From: Alopecurus myosuroides | Taxonomy: Eukaryota; Streptophyta; Magnoliopsida; Poales; Poaceae | Assembly: GCA_028641055.1 (NCBI GenBank) | Contig: CM054062.1 | Span: 15,867,639 to 15,931,638 of the forward strand | Length of the DNA: 64,000 nucleotides | Reading direction: 5' to 3' | Shown: positions 1 through 8,878 of the stretch, piece after piece | Numbering within the stretch: the first letter of the stretch is position 1 | How the letters are laid out: each line of letters opens with the position of its first letter | Notes under the pieces: model-generated | Database searches by the model: none | Told to the model about the DNA's origin: nothing | Seen by the model: only the letters and a program-made list of their open reading frames with translations | Program-made: the position numbers and the translations under genes

Positions 1-1597
1 ACCTTTATCTTTCATCTTTTTACCTTTTAGTAGAGTCATATCATGAGTAGAGAAAATATCATATAGGATGGTTTGTAGTATGGAATTATAACTCTTTAGT
101 TGGTTATCGTTGTATCCCTTGGTTTGAGTTGCCGTAATGAAATATTAATGAGAAGTTTCATCATCCACTTTCTACACTTTATTTTAGTTTGCAATTTTTG
201 TTATATGGTTGATCTTGTTATTAGTATTGGTATCAATGTTGGAGGTTCAAGTTAATCTAGTTGGTCTTGGCAAACTTAGCATTGTTCAGTAGCAACAATA
301 CGATGAGACTTAAGTAGAAAAGAGGGAGTTGCATGTAGATATATTATTCCATGATCTCTCTTTCTTGTTAGCTCATAAGCTTAGTATTCTCGAGTAAGAT
401 TGTTTGTACCTTCAAGGAAGATTGCATGATTGGTTTTATCATATGTTGTTTGTTTTCCCTTAATTCTTATGCTTGCTACCCAACCTTGCTAGCCAAAAAC
501 CTGTACTGAGAGGGAATGCTTCTCGTGCATCCAAACCTTGAGCCCCAAAACCTTGCCATTTGTGTCCACCATACCTACCTATATATTTTTGGTATTTAAC
601 CGCCACTCCATGTAAATTGCATGTGTGCTGCCTTTAAACCCTTCAAAAGTACACTTGTTTTGTGCCCCTGTTTTAGCTCATGAGGAAGCAAGTACATAAT
701 CTTTATCTCACTTGTTTATTGGACTTTACACACCTGGACTAGTGGCTTCATCCGCTTATCCAAATGCTAGAAGAGATGGCTGCGGGGTGCCTAGCCCCAA
801 ATAATAATACAAATTCTCGTCACTATTTTTGCCCCTGATTTATGAGTCAGAAAATAATTGTGTAAACAAGAAAGAAATAGGGATTACCTTCTATACTAGT
901 TGCATCCTTCAACGGGAGCCGCTCTTGTGAAGTCTAGTTGGCTTGTGACGTACTGTATTTTCTGTTTGCCATTCGTTGACATAAACATACACCACTCTCA
1001 AAATTGTTTTCAATACTTTGTTTATCAAATGAAAAACTCTACCACATGAGTTTATCCCTGCTTCCCTCTGCGAACGTCCTATCTTTTATCTTTATGTTGA
1101 GTCAGTAAACTTACTCATTTCTATCTTAAGCAAGCATTTGAGTTGTTGTGATCCATTCATTTATATGTTGATTTACTCAATCATGTTCTTTATTCTTCCT
1201 TGTTTAGTACATGTGATTTATCTGTTTGAATACCACTTTTCAAGTTACCAATGACCGCAAAGAGACTGTTATGATTGAGCATGATAAACTCTGCAAGATA
1301 AGCTCTAGTATAAAGACTCTAATCGAAAGATAAGTACACTTTTAATTATTCTCTGGCCAAGAATGAATTTCGCCTTCACCAATTATGATTTCCTTTTGCA
1401 CCTTTATTGTGGTTTCCTCTACTCGTTTCAAGTTTGATTATATGAGAGGAAGTTGCTATCTAAAATGACTTGTGCTTTTATAGATGTGATGCTTCTTGTC
1501 CGTATTTTATTTATCGACACCTCACTTCATAAACCTGTGGCCATGTTTACTGAGTTCAGTTTCGCTTGGGGACAAGCGAGGTCTAACTTGGGGGAGT
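1..1597 (+). mobile_element. 3' internal (non-coding) part of an older Gypsy-type LTR retrotransposon
   Basis: This stretch runs directly into a polypurine tract and then an LTR beginning TGATACGTCC, so it is read as the 3' untranslated internal part of a plus-oriented Gypsy element whose 5' part lies outside the window. I see no gag, protease, polymerase or integrase coding here, and the ORF at 1453-1986 simply crosses the LTR boundary. The assignment rests on position next to the PPT and LTR. The family name is not assigned. Confidence 0.65.
1585..1597 (+). other. Polypurine tract of the older Gypsy element
   Basis: AACTTGGGGGAGT lies immediately before the LTR start TGATACG. A G-rich purine run directly 5' of the 3' LTR is the expected plus-strand primer for LTR retrotransposons. 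Confidence 0.7.
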
Positions 1598-2035
1598 TGA
1601 TACGTCCATTTTGCATCACTATTTTATATTGTTATTTTCTGTTATGCATCGATATATTTCATGTTATGATGCATTACTTATGTTATTTTATCTTGTTTTG
1701 CATGTTTCATAATTTTTTGAGAATAAACAGCGGGACTAGAAATCTGATGGAAAAAGCACCGTCGAGATACCGTATTTCACAAGATCAAAAGAAGAGGGGG
1801 GATATCGGAGAAGTTTTAGAAGTCCCGAGGAGGAATCCAGCTAGAAGGGCACCCGGAGGGGGGCCACCTAGGGCCCACACCACCAGGCGGCCCCTCCACC
1901 CCCTTGGCCCCGCCTGGGGGTGGTCTGGCCCCCTGGCCCACTTCTGGGCGCCCCCTTTCACGTACTTGACCCCTAGGGAACCCTAATCCCCATAGGATCA
2001 TCAAATAAATATTCCGCCGCCTCGGGGCGGAAAAC

Positions 2036-2054
2036 AAGAGAGAGAGAGAGAAAA
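2036..2054. repeat. GA-rich microsatellite in the older LTR
   Basis: A short run of GA dinucleotides (AAGAGAGAGAGAGAGA) lies inside the older LTR. It is a simple repeat with no coding value. Confidence 0.7.
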
Positions 2055-2107
2055 GCTCTCCTGCATGGAGAAATCTGTCGGGGAAATTCCTCCCCGGAGA
2101 GGAGGAA

Positions 2108-2203
2108 TCATCGCCATCGTCACTGTCATCACTCCGGGCATCATCAAGATCGTCATTATCATCATCATCACCAGCATCACTATCACCCTCATCATCCACC
2201 TTC
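2108..2203. repeat. Imperfect TCA/ATC trinucleotide repeat in the older LTR
   Basis: A stretch of roughly 95 bases is dominated by ATC and CAT triplets with interruptions. It creates long low-complexity ORFs on both strands (Asp/Glu/Ser-rich or Ile-rich), which should not be taken as genes. Confidence 0.65.
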
Positions 2204-2903
2204 ACCCCGTTGTAAAAATTAGGGGTCTCTATCGTTGTTCTACATTAGATCTCTCTCCTGGTGTGGATTACTTGTTAGTAGTTGATGCTTGTGAGATTTA
2301 TCAGTGTTTACACTTTATGACCAGATTGTTATTATCCATTATATCACCTCTTATTATGATTCATCTGATGTCTTGTGAGTAGTTTGTCTAGTTCTTGAGG
2401 ACATGGGAGAAGTCATGATGTTAGTAGTTGAATTATGTTGAAGTAATATCTAGTGGTTTGGTATTTAAGTTGTGGTGATATTCTTCTAGTGGTGTCATGT
2501 GAACATCGACTACATGTTACTTCAACATTATGAGCCTAGGAGGATGCATTGTGTATTTGGCTACTAATTGTGGGGCTGACGGAGTGACAGAAACCTAAAC
2601 CCCCGTTAGGAAACCAATGCACGAGGGAGCGTAGAATCCGAGAGTTTTAAGGCTGTGGTTAGATTTATCTTAATTAATTTCCTGTATTTGCGGATTCTTA
2701 CGAGGGGTATAATCACAAGTATGTATTAGTCCTAGTTGGGCGGTGCATTAGCATAGGTTCACCCGCACAACACTTAACGAACCAATAAATATTAATCAAC
2801 CGTATGAAGCGAAAGCACTTGACGAAATTCCTATGTGTCCTCGAGAACATTTGGTAATCATAAGTAGAATAACCGGCTTGTCCTTCGCTCTCAAAAGGAT
2901 TAG

Positions 2904-2908
2904 GCCAC
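2904..2908. repeat. Target site duplication (left copy) of the 12.8-kb Gypsy element
   Basis: GCCAC at 2904-2908 is repeated exactly at 15744-15748, immediately outside the two LTR ends. A 5-bp duplication is normal for Gypsy integrases. Confidence 0.92.
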
Positions 2909-3400
2909 TGTCGAATCCCTGACTCGACAAGTCCCTTAGGTGACCCTATCGGGTTTCGATTAGGAGAAGTCATGGGCGCTGGTGAGATCGTCGGCTAGAC
3001 AGGAGGCAAGATTTACCCAGGTTCGGGGCCCTCGTAGAGGTAAAACCCTTACTCCTGCCTCGTGTCGATCTGTATTGGATGATTAGATCGGTTACAGGTT
3101 GCTCGAATCGAGAGTAGATCTCGAGTTCCGAGGCTTTTTGGTCGTGCGGTATTGCTTGGTCCTCTCCTCGAGGGCTCTCCTGGCCTTATATAGATGGCCA
3201 GGTCTCGAGTCCTACCCGGAGAGGATTCAAACCCTAGCTAGGTCGGTTACAAAACTTCCTAACTTAACCCACAAGTTTATTGCGGGTGGGCTTCTGGTGG
3301 GCCTTCTGGAGTCTTCCAAGGGCGCCTCTTCTTGGGCCTTGACATTGGGCCTGAGAGGGGGTGTCCTTACCCGCAGGGTCCAAGATCTATGTCTTCGTCA
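2909..3400 (-). repeat. 3' LTR of the 12.8-kb Gypsy element
   Basis: It starts TGTCGAATCCC and ends CTTCGTCA, 492 bp, and matches the copy at 15252-15743 with no difference found by eye. The element reads leftward, so this is its 3' LTR. A TATA motif (TATATAA on the minus strand) lies at 3186-3192. The 101-codon ORF at 3099-3404 is only an LTR shadow and recurs in the other LTR. Confidence 0.93.
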
Positions 3401-3415
3401 GTAGCCCCCGAGCGT
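3401..3415 (-). other. Polypurine tract of the 12.8-kb element
   Basis: On the minus strand CGCTCGGGGGCTAC directly precedes the 3' LTR, where the plus-strand primer is expected. Closely similar strings (AGTAGCCCCCGAG on the plus strand) recur at about 6406, 6520, 7692 and 8705 inside the element. Confidence 0.6.
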
Positions 3416-4509
3416 GTGCTCGATTGGGATTTATTTCCAGTCGGGTAGACGGTCAGACCTTTTTTGATCTCCTCCTGGAAGTTCAGCTCGACAGTTGTTG
3501 TCTACGAAGGGTGTGTTCCCTGTTTTGTGAGTTAAAACGCTCGAGTATCGAGCAGCATAGGTGCCAGTTTTTGCGGCTTTATTTGCAGAAGGATGTGACA
3601 CAGTAGCTTGACTCTCCCGAGAGATCAGGGCCAATTAATTGCGACTAGGGCAAAAACATTCCTGGCCTACACAGATTCGAGACCTCCGACTCGAACCCGA
3701 TGAGGTGATTGTTGCGACTGGGCCGTTGTGGACTTATCGAGTCGAACTTAACCTATGAGGGTACCTGGCGCGTCCGCTAGGATTTTTCTTCGTGTTGTTG
3801 ACACGGAACTATGCCGGAGGACGCAGCTTTCGAGTGCGATTCCAGGCCCAAAAGAGAGATATTTCTGGGTCTTACCTTCGTATTCGAAGAATACGGCATC
3901 CAGATGTGCCTAGTCGGCTGAACAATCCAGGTTTTTATGATGTATAATTATCACGTGTAGGAGAGGTAGGTTTTTTCCACCCGATGAATTTGTTTGAGCT
4001 CCATACGAAAGAAGTTTCGTGTTGGAAAAAAACCAAGTCCGTATGAAAGAGTTTTCATGTTCGGGATGCTGTGCCCATACGAAAGAGTTTTCGTGCATAG
4101 GGTATTTTCCTCTCTGTTCAAAGAGGTCTTGCTTTATGAACAGTTCATGGAAAAGTTGCTTTTATCCGAAGGAATTGATATTCGTACGAAGATAATTTCG
4201 CGTTTGAACTTCCAGTCGAAAAGATCTCAATTTTGAATGACGCCCGCCATGACGTCATGGCGCACTCCTCTTCTCCCGATGGGACGTGACGGAGTGGTAG
4301 CAGATGGTGGCCCACCTTGTCAGCTTTTTGACCGGGGAACGAGACGTCGTTCCCGTTTTTTACGCGAAACGCGCAGTAAATGCGCACGATCTTCTGTTAA
4401 GATCGTGGCACGAAACAGCGCAGGCCGCCGCTTCGTTTCATCCTTACGCGTGGCAGCCGTGATAGGTGCCACGTAGCGCATCGTACGGCTGAGATTGCCT
4501 TGCCCCGTG
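3416..4509. other. Non-coding 3' region of the 12.8-kb element, upstream of the antisense gene
   Basis: No convincing coding sequence is seen. The notable content is a group of 20-bp palindrome-like motifs at 4002-4202 (described separately), followed by a plant-type promoter for the antisense gene. Confidence 0.5.
4002..4202 (+). repeat. Four copies of a 20-bp palindrome-like motif upstream of the antisense promoter
   Basis: Variants of CATACGAAAGAGTTTTCGTG occur at 4002-4021, 4040-4059 and 4076-4095, with a weaker one at 4183-4202. Each has ACGAAA and TTTCGT halves facing each other. Spacing is 38, 36 and 107 bases. They lie 300-500 bp upstream of a TATA box, so they could be protein-binding sites. 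That role is inference. Confidence 0.6.
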
Positions 4510-4517
4510 TATAAATA
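4510..4517 (+). promoter_or_regulatory. TATA box of the antisense gene
   Basis: TATAAATA at 4510-4517 sits about 100 bp before the ATG at 4619, with a C/T-rich leader (about 4550-4615) between. This is the normal arrangement of a plant RNA polymerase II core promoter, with an expected start site near 4545. It points opposite to the retrotransposon's own transcription. Confidence 0.75.
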
Positions 4518-4618
4518 GGGGTGTTAGTGCCGCAGTAAAATTTTCCCCGCTCTCTGTCTTCATCTTCTTCCTCGCGCCCATCTTCATCCTCTCCGTGCTC
4601 GAGCTCTTGCTGCAAACA

Positions 4619-7600
4619 ATGGCTGGCGGAAAGAAGCGCGGCGCTGCCGTTTCTGCGTCCGGCGAACCTTCCGCGCAACCCGCGCCCCGCGCCGGCGACT
4701 GGCGTTCTCCCAACACCACCGCAAAATGCATCAAGGAGATGCAGCGGGAGGGGTTACTGCCGGCGGAGGCGGAGAAGCGCGTCCGCCTCGGGAAAAAGGA
4801 AGAGGTACCTAATCCCCAGTCGAACGAGCGCGTGGTCTTTGTGGACCATGTGACTCGGGGCCTCTCTTTTCCCCTTCATCCCTTCTTCCTCGGGTTGCTG
4901 TGTGCCTATGGCATACAGCTTCACGATCTCCCCCCGAACGCGGTGCAGCACATCACGTGCTTCATCGGGTTCTGCGAGTGCTATCTTGGCATTCGCCCGC
5001 ACTGGGCGCTGTGGAAGGCGCTTTTCAAGGTCCGGATCTTCCGCGAGAAGTCGCGGGTGGAGTCCGAGCTTGGCGAACCGCTTCGCACCGGCGGCTTCGG
5101 GATCCAAGCTCGACAAGAAAGCAGCTACTTCAACATGCACTTCGTCGACTCCGCCCAAAGCTGGCGGAAAAGGTGGTTCTACGTCGTCGACAACAGCTCG
5201 GGTGGGATTGTAGAGTTCCACCCGTTCGCTGTTTTGACCAGGCGAAAGTCTTGGGGGCACAAGATGTCAACCGAAGAGACGCAGACTGTTGCGCCTTTAC
5301 TCGCGAGAGTAGCCGCTCTTCGGGACCAGACCGCGGGAGTTGTGCTCAACGGGATGCATCTGGTGAGCATCTTCTTGAAGCGCAGGATCCAGCCGCTCCA
5401 ACAGAGGCCCTCTGCCATGTGGGAGTATCAGAGCTCAGAAGATCCCAGTCGAGTAAGCCGCGAGGAACTTTCGAATGTAGAATTCGAGAAGAAAATCGCG
5501 GGTATCACCCGACTGAAGGTTGGAGAGAAATTCCCCGATTGCTCTGTTCAAGCCTTCGCCGCCTCAAATCCTCCCCCAGCCGAGGTTAGTTTCTTTCTCT
5601 TCTTTCGTTTTTGAGTTGTTCCTCTTTTCTCCGTTCAGAGTCTTAGTCGATAAGATTTTCTTCACCTTCTTCTTGTATTTGCAGAGCCTAGCCATGGCGG
5701 ACTGCTACCCGCCAACCACGGGGGAAGCCGCTTCAGAGCAAGTGTCGAGCCATCAAGACGGCCCGATTGACACCAGCGTCGCCAATGCCTCTTCGAGTTC
5801 AGAGCACGATTCTTCGGATGACGTTGTGGACTCGAATGGCGCTCCGACGAAACGTCGTCGGGTAGATGAGGACGAAGCTACCTCCAAAGACAAATCTTTG
5901 GAAGCATCGCCCGGTCAGGCTCCTATCCATGCGACTCCACTGCGCTCCCTTGCTCCTTCCCCTTCGATCCCAGTGATGACGCCCGCTTGGAATGCGGATT
6001 TGCTGGATGACGACGAGGATGACGAGTAAGTTTTTTTCCCTTAATCTTGGTCGAACATTTTCTGCGCTTCGATATCGACTGTTTCTATCTTTTGATGCAG
6101 TCTGCAGGCGATCAGTCCTCGCAGGTACGCGGCTGCTGTTCCTCCCGAAAAGAGGAATAAGGGCAAGGATGCGGGTGAAACTCCCACCACGGGCACCGTC
6201 CAAAACTCCCCTAGAGCAGCCCCCGAAGTTGTGACAATGGTGCGTGAAGCTCCAAGCTTTGCCGCCAGGGCTTCTGCTTCTAAGGAAGTGACGGATAGCT
6301 CTGCGGATCCGCTGTCTCGCGCCTCTGGCCAGGTAAGCTTCGTCTTCCGTCTTGAAACCATAATTTATTTTTATCGGGTGCACGACAGTGCTCCCGATGG
6401 GAGTAGCCCCCGAGGCTGTAGTCGATCGCATGCGATCGGCCACAGGCTCAAAGTCTAGTTTAATTCCTCTTCATGCTTTAATTTTCATCGGGTGCACGGC
6501 AGTGCTCCCGATGGGAGTAGCCCCCGAGGCTGTAGTCGATTGTAAATAATCGGGTACAGGCTCAAATTTGATCCTTTTAACTTTTCCGTCTTCGCGCTTT
6601 TGCAGTCACTCGTTGATTCTCTTGCGGCGATTGGTCGCCGCGTCGTTCTCGCTGAATCGGATTGCAAGTCTCTTCGAGCGGACCGCAACCGACTCCGGAC
6701 TGAAAACGATCTTCTTAAGGGTGAGCTCTATCGTTTCCCTGTCTTCCACACTCCATTCATTCTTGAGTTTTTGACAAGCGTCTCTTTGCAGCTCGACTTG
6801 AATTTGCAGAGTCCGAAAAGGTCAAATTCTCTAAACAGGTAACTGCTCGAGAGGCTGACCTGACGGCCATTCGACAAGAGCTAGAGGCTTCCCGTATGCA
6901 GTCGGAAGACTTCAGTCGACAGCTTGCGGACGCGCGGAAGTCCTTGAAGGAGTTAGAGAAAACCGGCAGTAAGGCCGACAGCGAGCTTGTCGGGTTCCTC
7001 CGTCCCCTTGCTGAGCGCTTCGCGGGTAAGCGTGTTGGAATTTCGCGATTCTGATTCTTCACTTGGCTGTAGTTTGCTAATTATTATTTTCTCCCTTCGC
7101 AGGTATTCTGGATGTTCCTCTAGAAATCCCTGGACTCCAGCGGGTGGATGTGGTAACCGATACACTTGCCCAGCTTAAAAGGCACGCTGATGGAGTTTTC
7201 TCCATGGTCAGTGATGCCACCCAAGTGCTGGGGCAACTGTACGGTCGCCTCCTCGCCAACGCCACTCCTGCACCTGCGCTAGATGATATGTTGAAGGTCT
7301 TCTCAGAAGGAAAACTTCTGGATGCCTTTGCAGTCGCTCAATCGGAGGCTGGCGCGAAGACTGCGATCCAGTTTGCTCTGGCGCACGGAGTCGAAGGGTT
7401 GGAGGAGGCTTACTCGTCCATTCCAGTCGATCCTTCCACGGGCAAAAAGGTACGGCTCTCTCGTTTTGGCGAGCAAGCCGCCATTCTTGCTCGGAAGCTT
7501 TCTGAGATTTTTGCTCGGAAGAAGGGAGGGTCGACTGGCGCTAGTGGGAGCACCAATGTAGCCTCGTAGCTTTTTTTATTTCCTTCTTTGAATGTAATGA

Positions 7601-8594
7601 ACCTTGGGATGTATTCCCGTACTTTTGTTGTCCTTGATCGAAGCATTTATCCTTTGGAGTTTTTATTCTTCCTGTTTGTACCTTTGTCTCCCGATGGGAG
7701 TAGCCCCCAAGCGTGTTTAGTCAGATGTGCGACTGAAACCACTCGAGTAGGGCATCTCACTTCTTTCCTTGTGCTTCTTCCAGGCTACTGTGTTTGCCGC
7801 GGAAACTTCTGGTGGACGTGGTAATCCAGTAAATCCACTTGTGGCCGCCGTGGGCACTTTTGCTGGCCTTCGTGATAAGGTTCAGGAGGGTGAGCGTAGG
7901 CTGAAAGCTTTGCGCGGGGTGGCTGATGTGGCGATATCCAAACAGAAATTGGCGGCTGAGCGCGAACAATTTCTGATGGACGAGCTATCTTCAGTTGCGA
8001 GGGAGTTGCTATGTAAGTGGTGCAGCCCCCATGCATTTTTTCTCCTTTTGTATTCTTCAGCTGACTAAGTGCATCTGCCCTTCAGTTGTTAGACCAAATG
8101 ACAGGGAGGAAAAGCAGTGGGTGGAAAACCACATTCACCAAGAGGCTAACAGCCCAAAACCTCATGCGAATAACTTCTGGTCTGATCACAGTCGAGGGTT
8201 TGTGATGGCCACCTTGAAATTCCGAGTGCTGCAGGCGAGAATTCTCGTGGGTTCTTTTCACGAGGTCTTGATCGCGATGAATGCGGCTTTTTATCCACTC
8301 GAAAGGGGTCCCGAAGACTGGAGCTATCTACTCAGGCTGTTTAGTCGGGAAGGGGAGATTCGCACGTGCGTACGCAAACAGATGACGTGCGGCGCGGTTG
8401 TGGCTCTCTCCTTTGTCCGAATATGGCATCCTGAGATAGATTTGAACTCCGCAGCTCGGCGCCCAGATTATGCAATCGAGGACATCACACCTTTTTATGA
8501 TGTTGTACGCCCTGCAGCCGAGAAGATTATCCGAATGACCTCTGAAGAGGTAGATAGGGTCTTAGCGACTGAGAATGCTCGGCGTTTTGACTGA
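4619..8594 (+). CDS. Antisense spliced gene of the Gypsy element (putative gypsy-type transposon domain protein)
   Basis: Eight exons can be joined with GT-AG introns and every phase closes: 4619-5584, 5685-6025, 6101-6332, 6606-6720, 6792-7025, 7103-7449 (alternative donor 7557), 7784-8012 and 8086-8594. They give about 990 aa (1,026 with the alternative donor). Failure to splice after exon 6 gives a stop at 7567-7569. Exon 1 carries the conserved block with LHPFFLGLL, YGIQLHDLPPN and CYLGIRPHWALWKALF, which I recognise as the plant 'putative gypsy type transposon' domain (PF04195). An acidic Ser/Asp-rich linker follows (exon 2), then a predicted coiled coil (exons 4-5), then a helical C-terminal region. 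Biochemical function is unknown. Unlike gag-pol on the other strand, all exons are open. Introns can persist because the element replicates through the opposite-strand RNA, in which they are not spliceable. Exon boundaries are inferred from sequence only. Confidence 0.72.
6367..6560. repeat. Tandem duplication in an intron of the antisense gene
   Basis: The segment starting TCGGGTGCACGACAGTGCTC near 6376 and running through GTAGCCCCCGAGGCTGTAGT is repeated from about 6488 with few changes (period about 112 bp). It lies within the 6333-6605 intron and each copy includes a PPT-like G/C run. A single further GATGGGAGTAGCCCCCAAGC appears at about 7692 in the next-but-two intron. Confidence 0.7.
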
Positions 8595-8878
8595 TCTGTC
8601 GGATGTGAATATCCTGTAAACTGTTTATAGTTTGTAAAAATCGTTGTAAGGTGTGTAACCTTGTATTTGATGATATTTCTTTGGGATGCTAAATTCTTAG
8701 GTGTAGCCCCCGTGTGTGCGATGGGGTGTGTACCTATGACTTTTAGCATGCAGTAAACAAGAAGCTTCGGGTAAATATGATGAGGAAATCATGTATTTTT
8801 ATTGCAATGACTGAGAAGTCATGTATTCGAGCTACAAAATTGGCTAGTATAGCCTTATTGTTGTAGAAACAAGTAAAC
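8595..8878. other. Spacer between the antisense gene end and the pol stop codon
   Basis: This 284-bp stretch separates the two convergent coding units of the element. It contains one more PPT-like string (GTAGCCCCCGTGTG near 8703). No ORF or hairpin terminator is convincing. Confidence 0.4.

Larger units (their letters stand above)
1598..2908 (+). mobile_element. 3' LTR of the older Gypsy element, first part (interrupted)
   Basis: The LTR starts TGATACGTCC and is cut at 2908 by insertion of the 12.8-kb element. It resumes at 15749 and ends GGGTCATCA at 15948, about 1.5 kb in total. The last five bases here (GCCAC, 2904-2908) are repeated at 15744-15748 as the target duplication of the inserted element. 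The G/C-rich part near 1850-1980 and the TCA-rich part near 2110-2200 resemble the layout of the related LTRs at 28.5 kb, 35.6 kb and 42.2 kb. Confidence 0.8.

Noticed and set aside
1816..2382. Asp-rich and Ile-rich ORFs on both strands
   Set aside because: Produced by the TCA/ATC repeat and G/C-rich part of an LTR. Low complexity only.
3099..3404. 101-codon ORF repeated at 15442
   Set aside because: It lies within the LTR and is duplicated only because the LTRs are identical. No domain; not a gene.
4002..4202. CRISPR-like array
   Set aside because: The motif is palindrome-like, but the copies differ, spacing is irregular and there are only four units. It lies in a plant retrotransposon.
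4754..5260. Minus-strand ORF opposite exon 1 of the antisense gene
   Set aside because: The G/C-rich codon bias of the plus-strand exon creates open shadow frames. It has no conserved motif.
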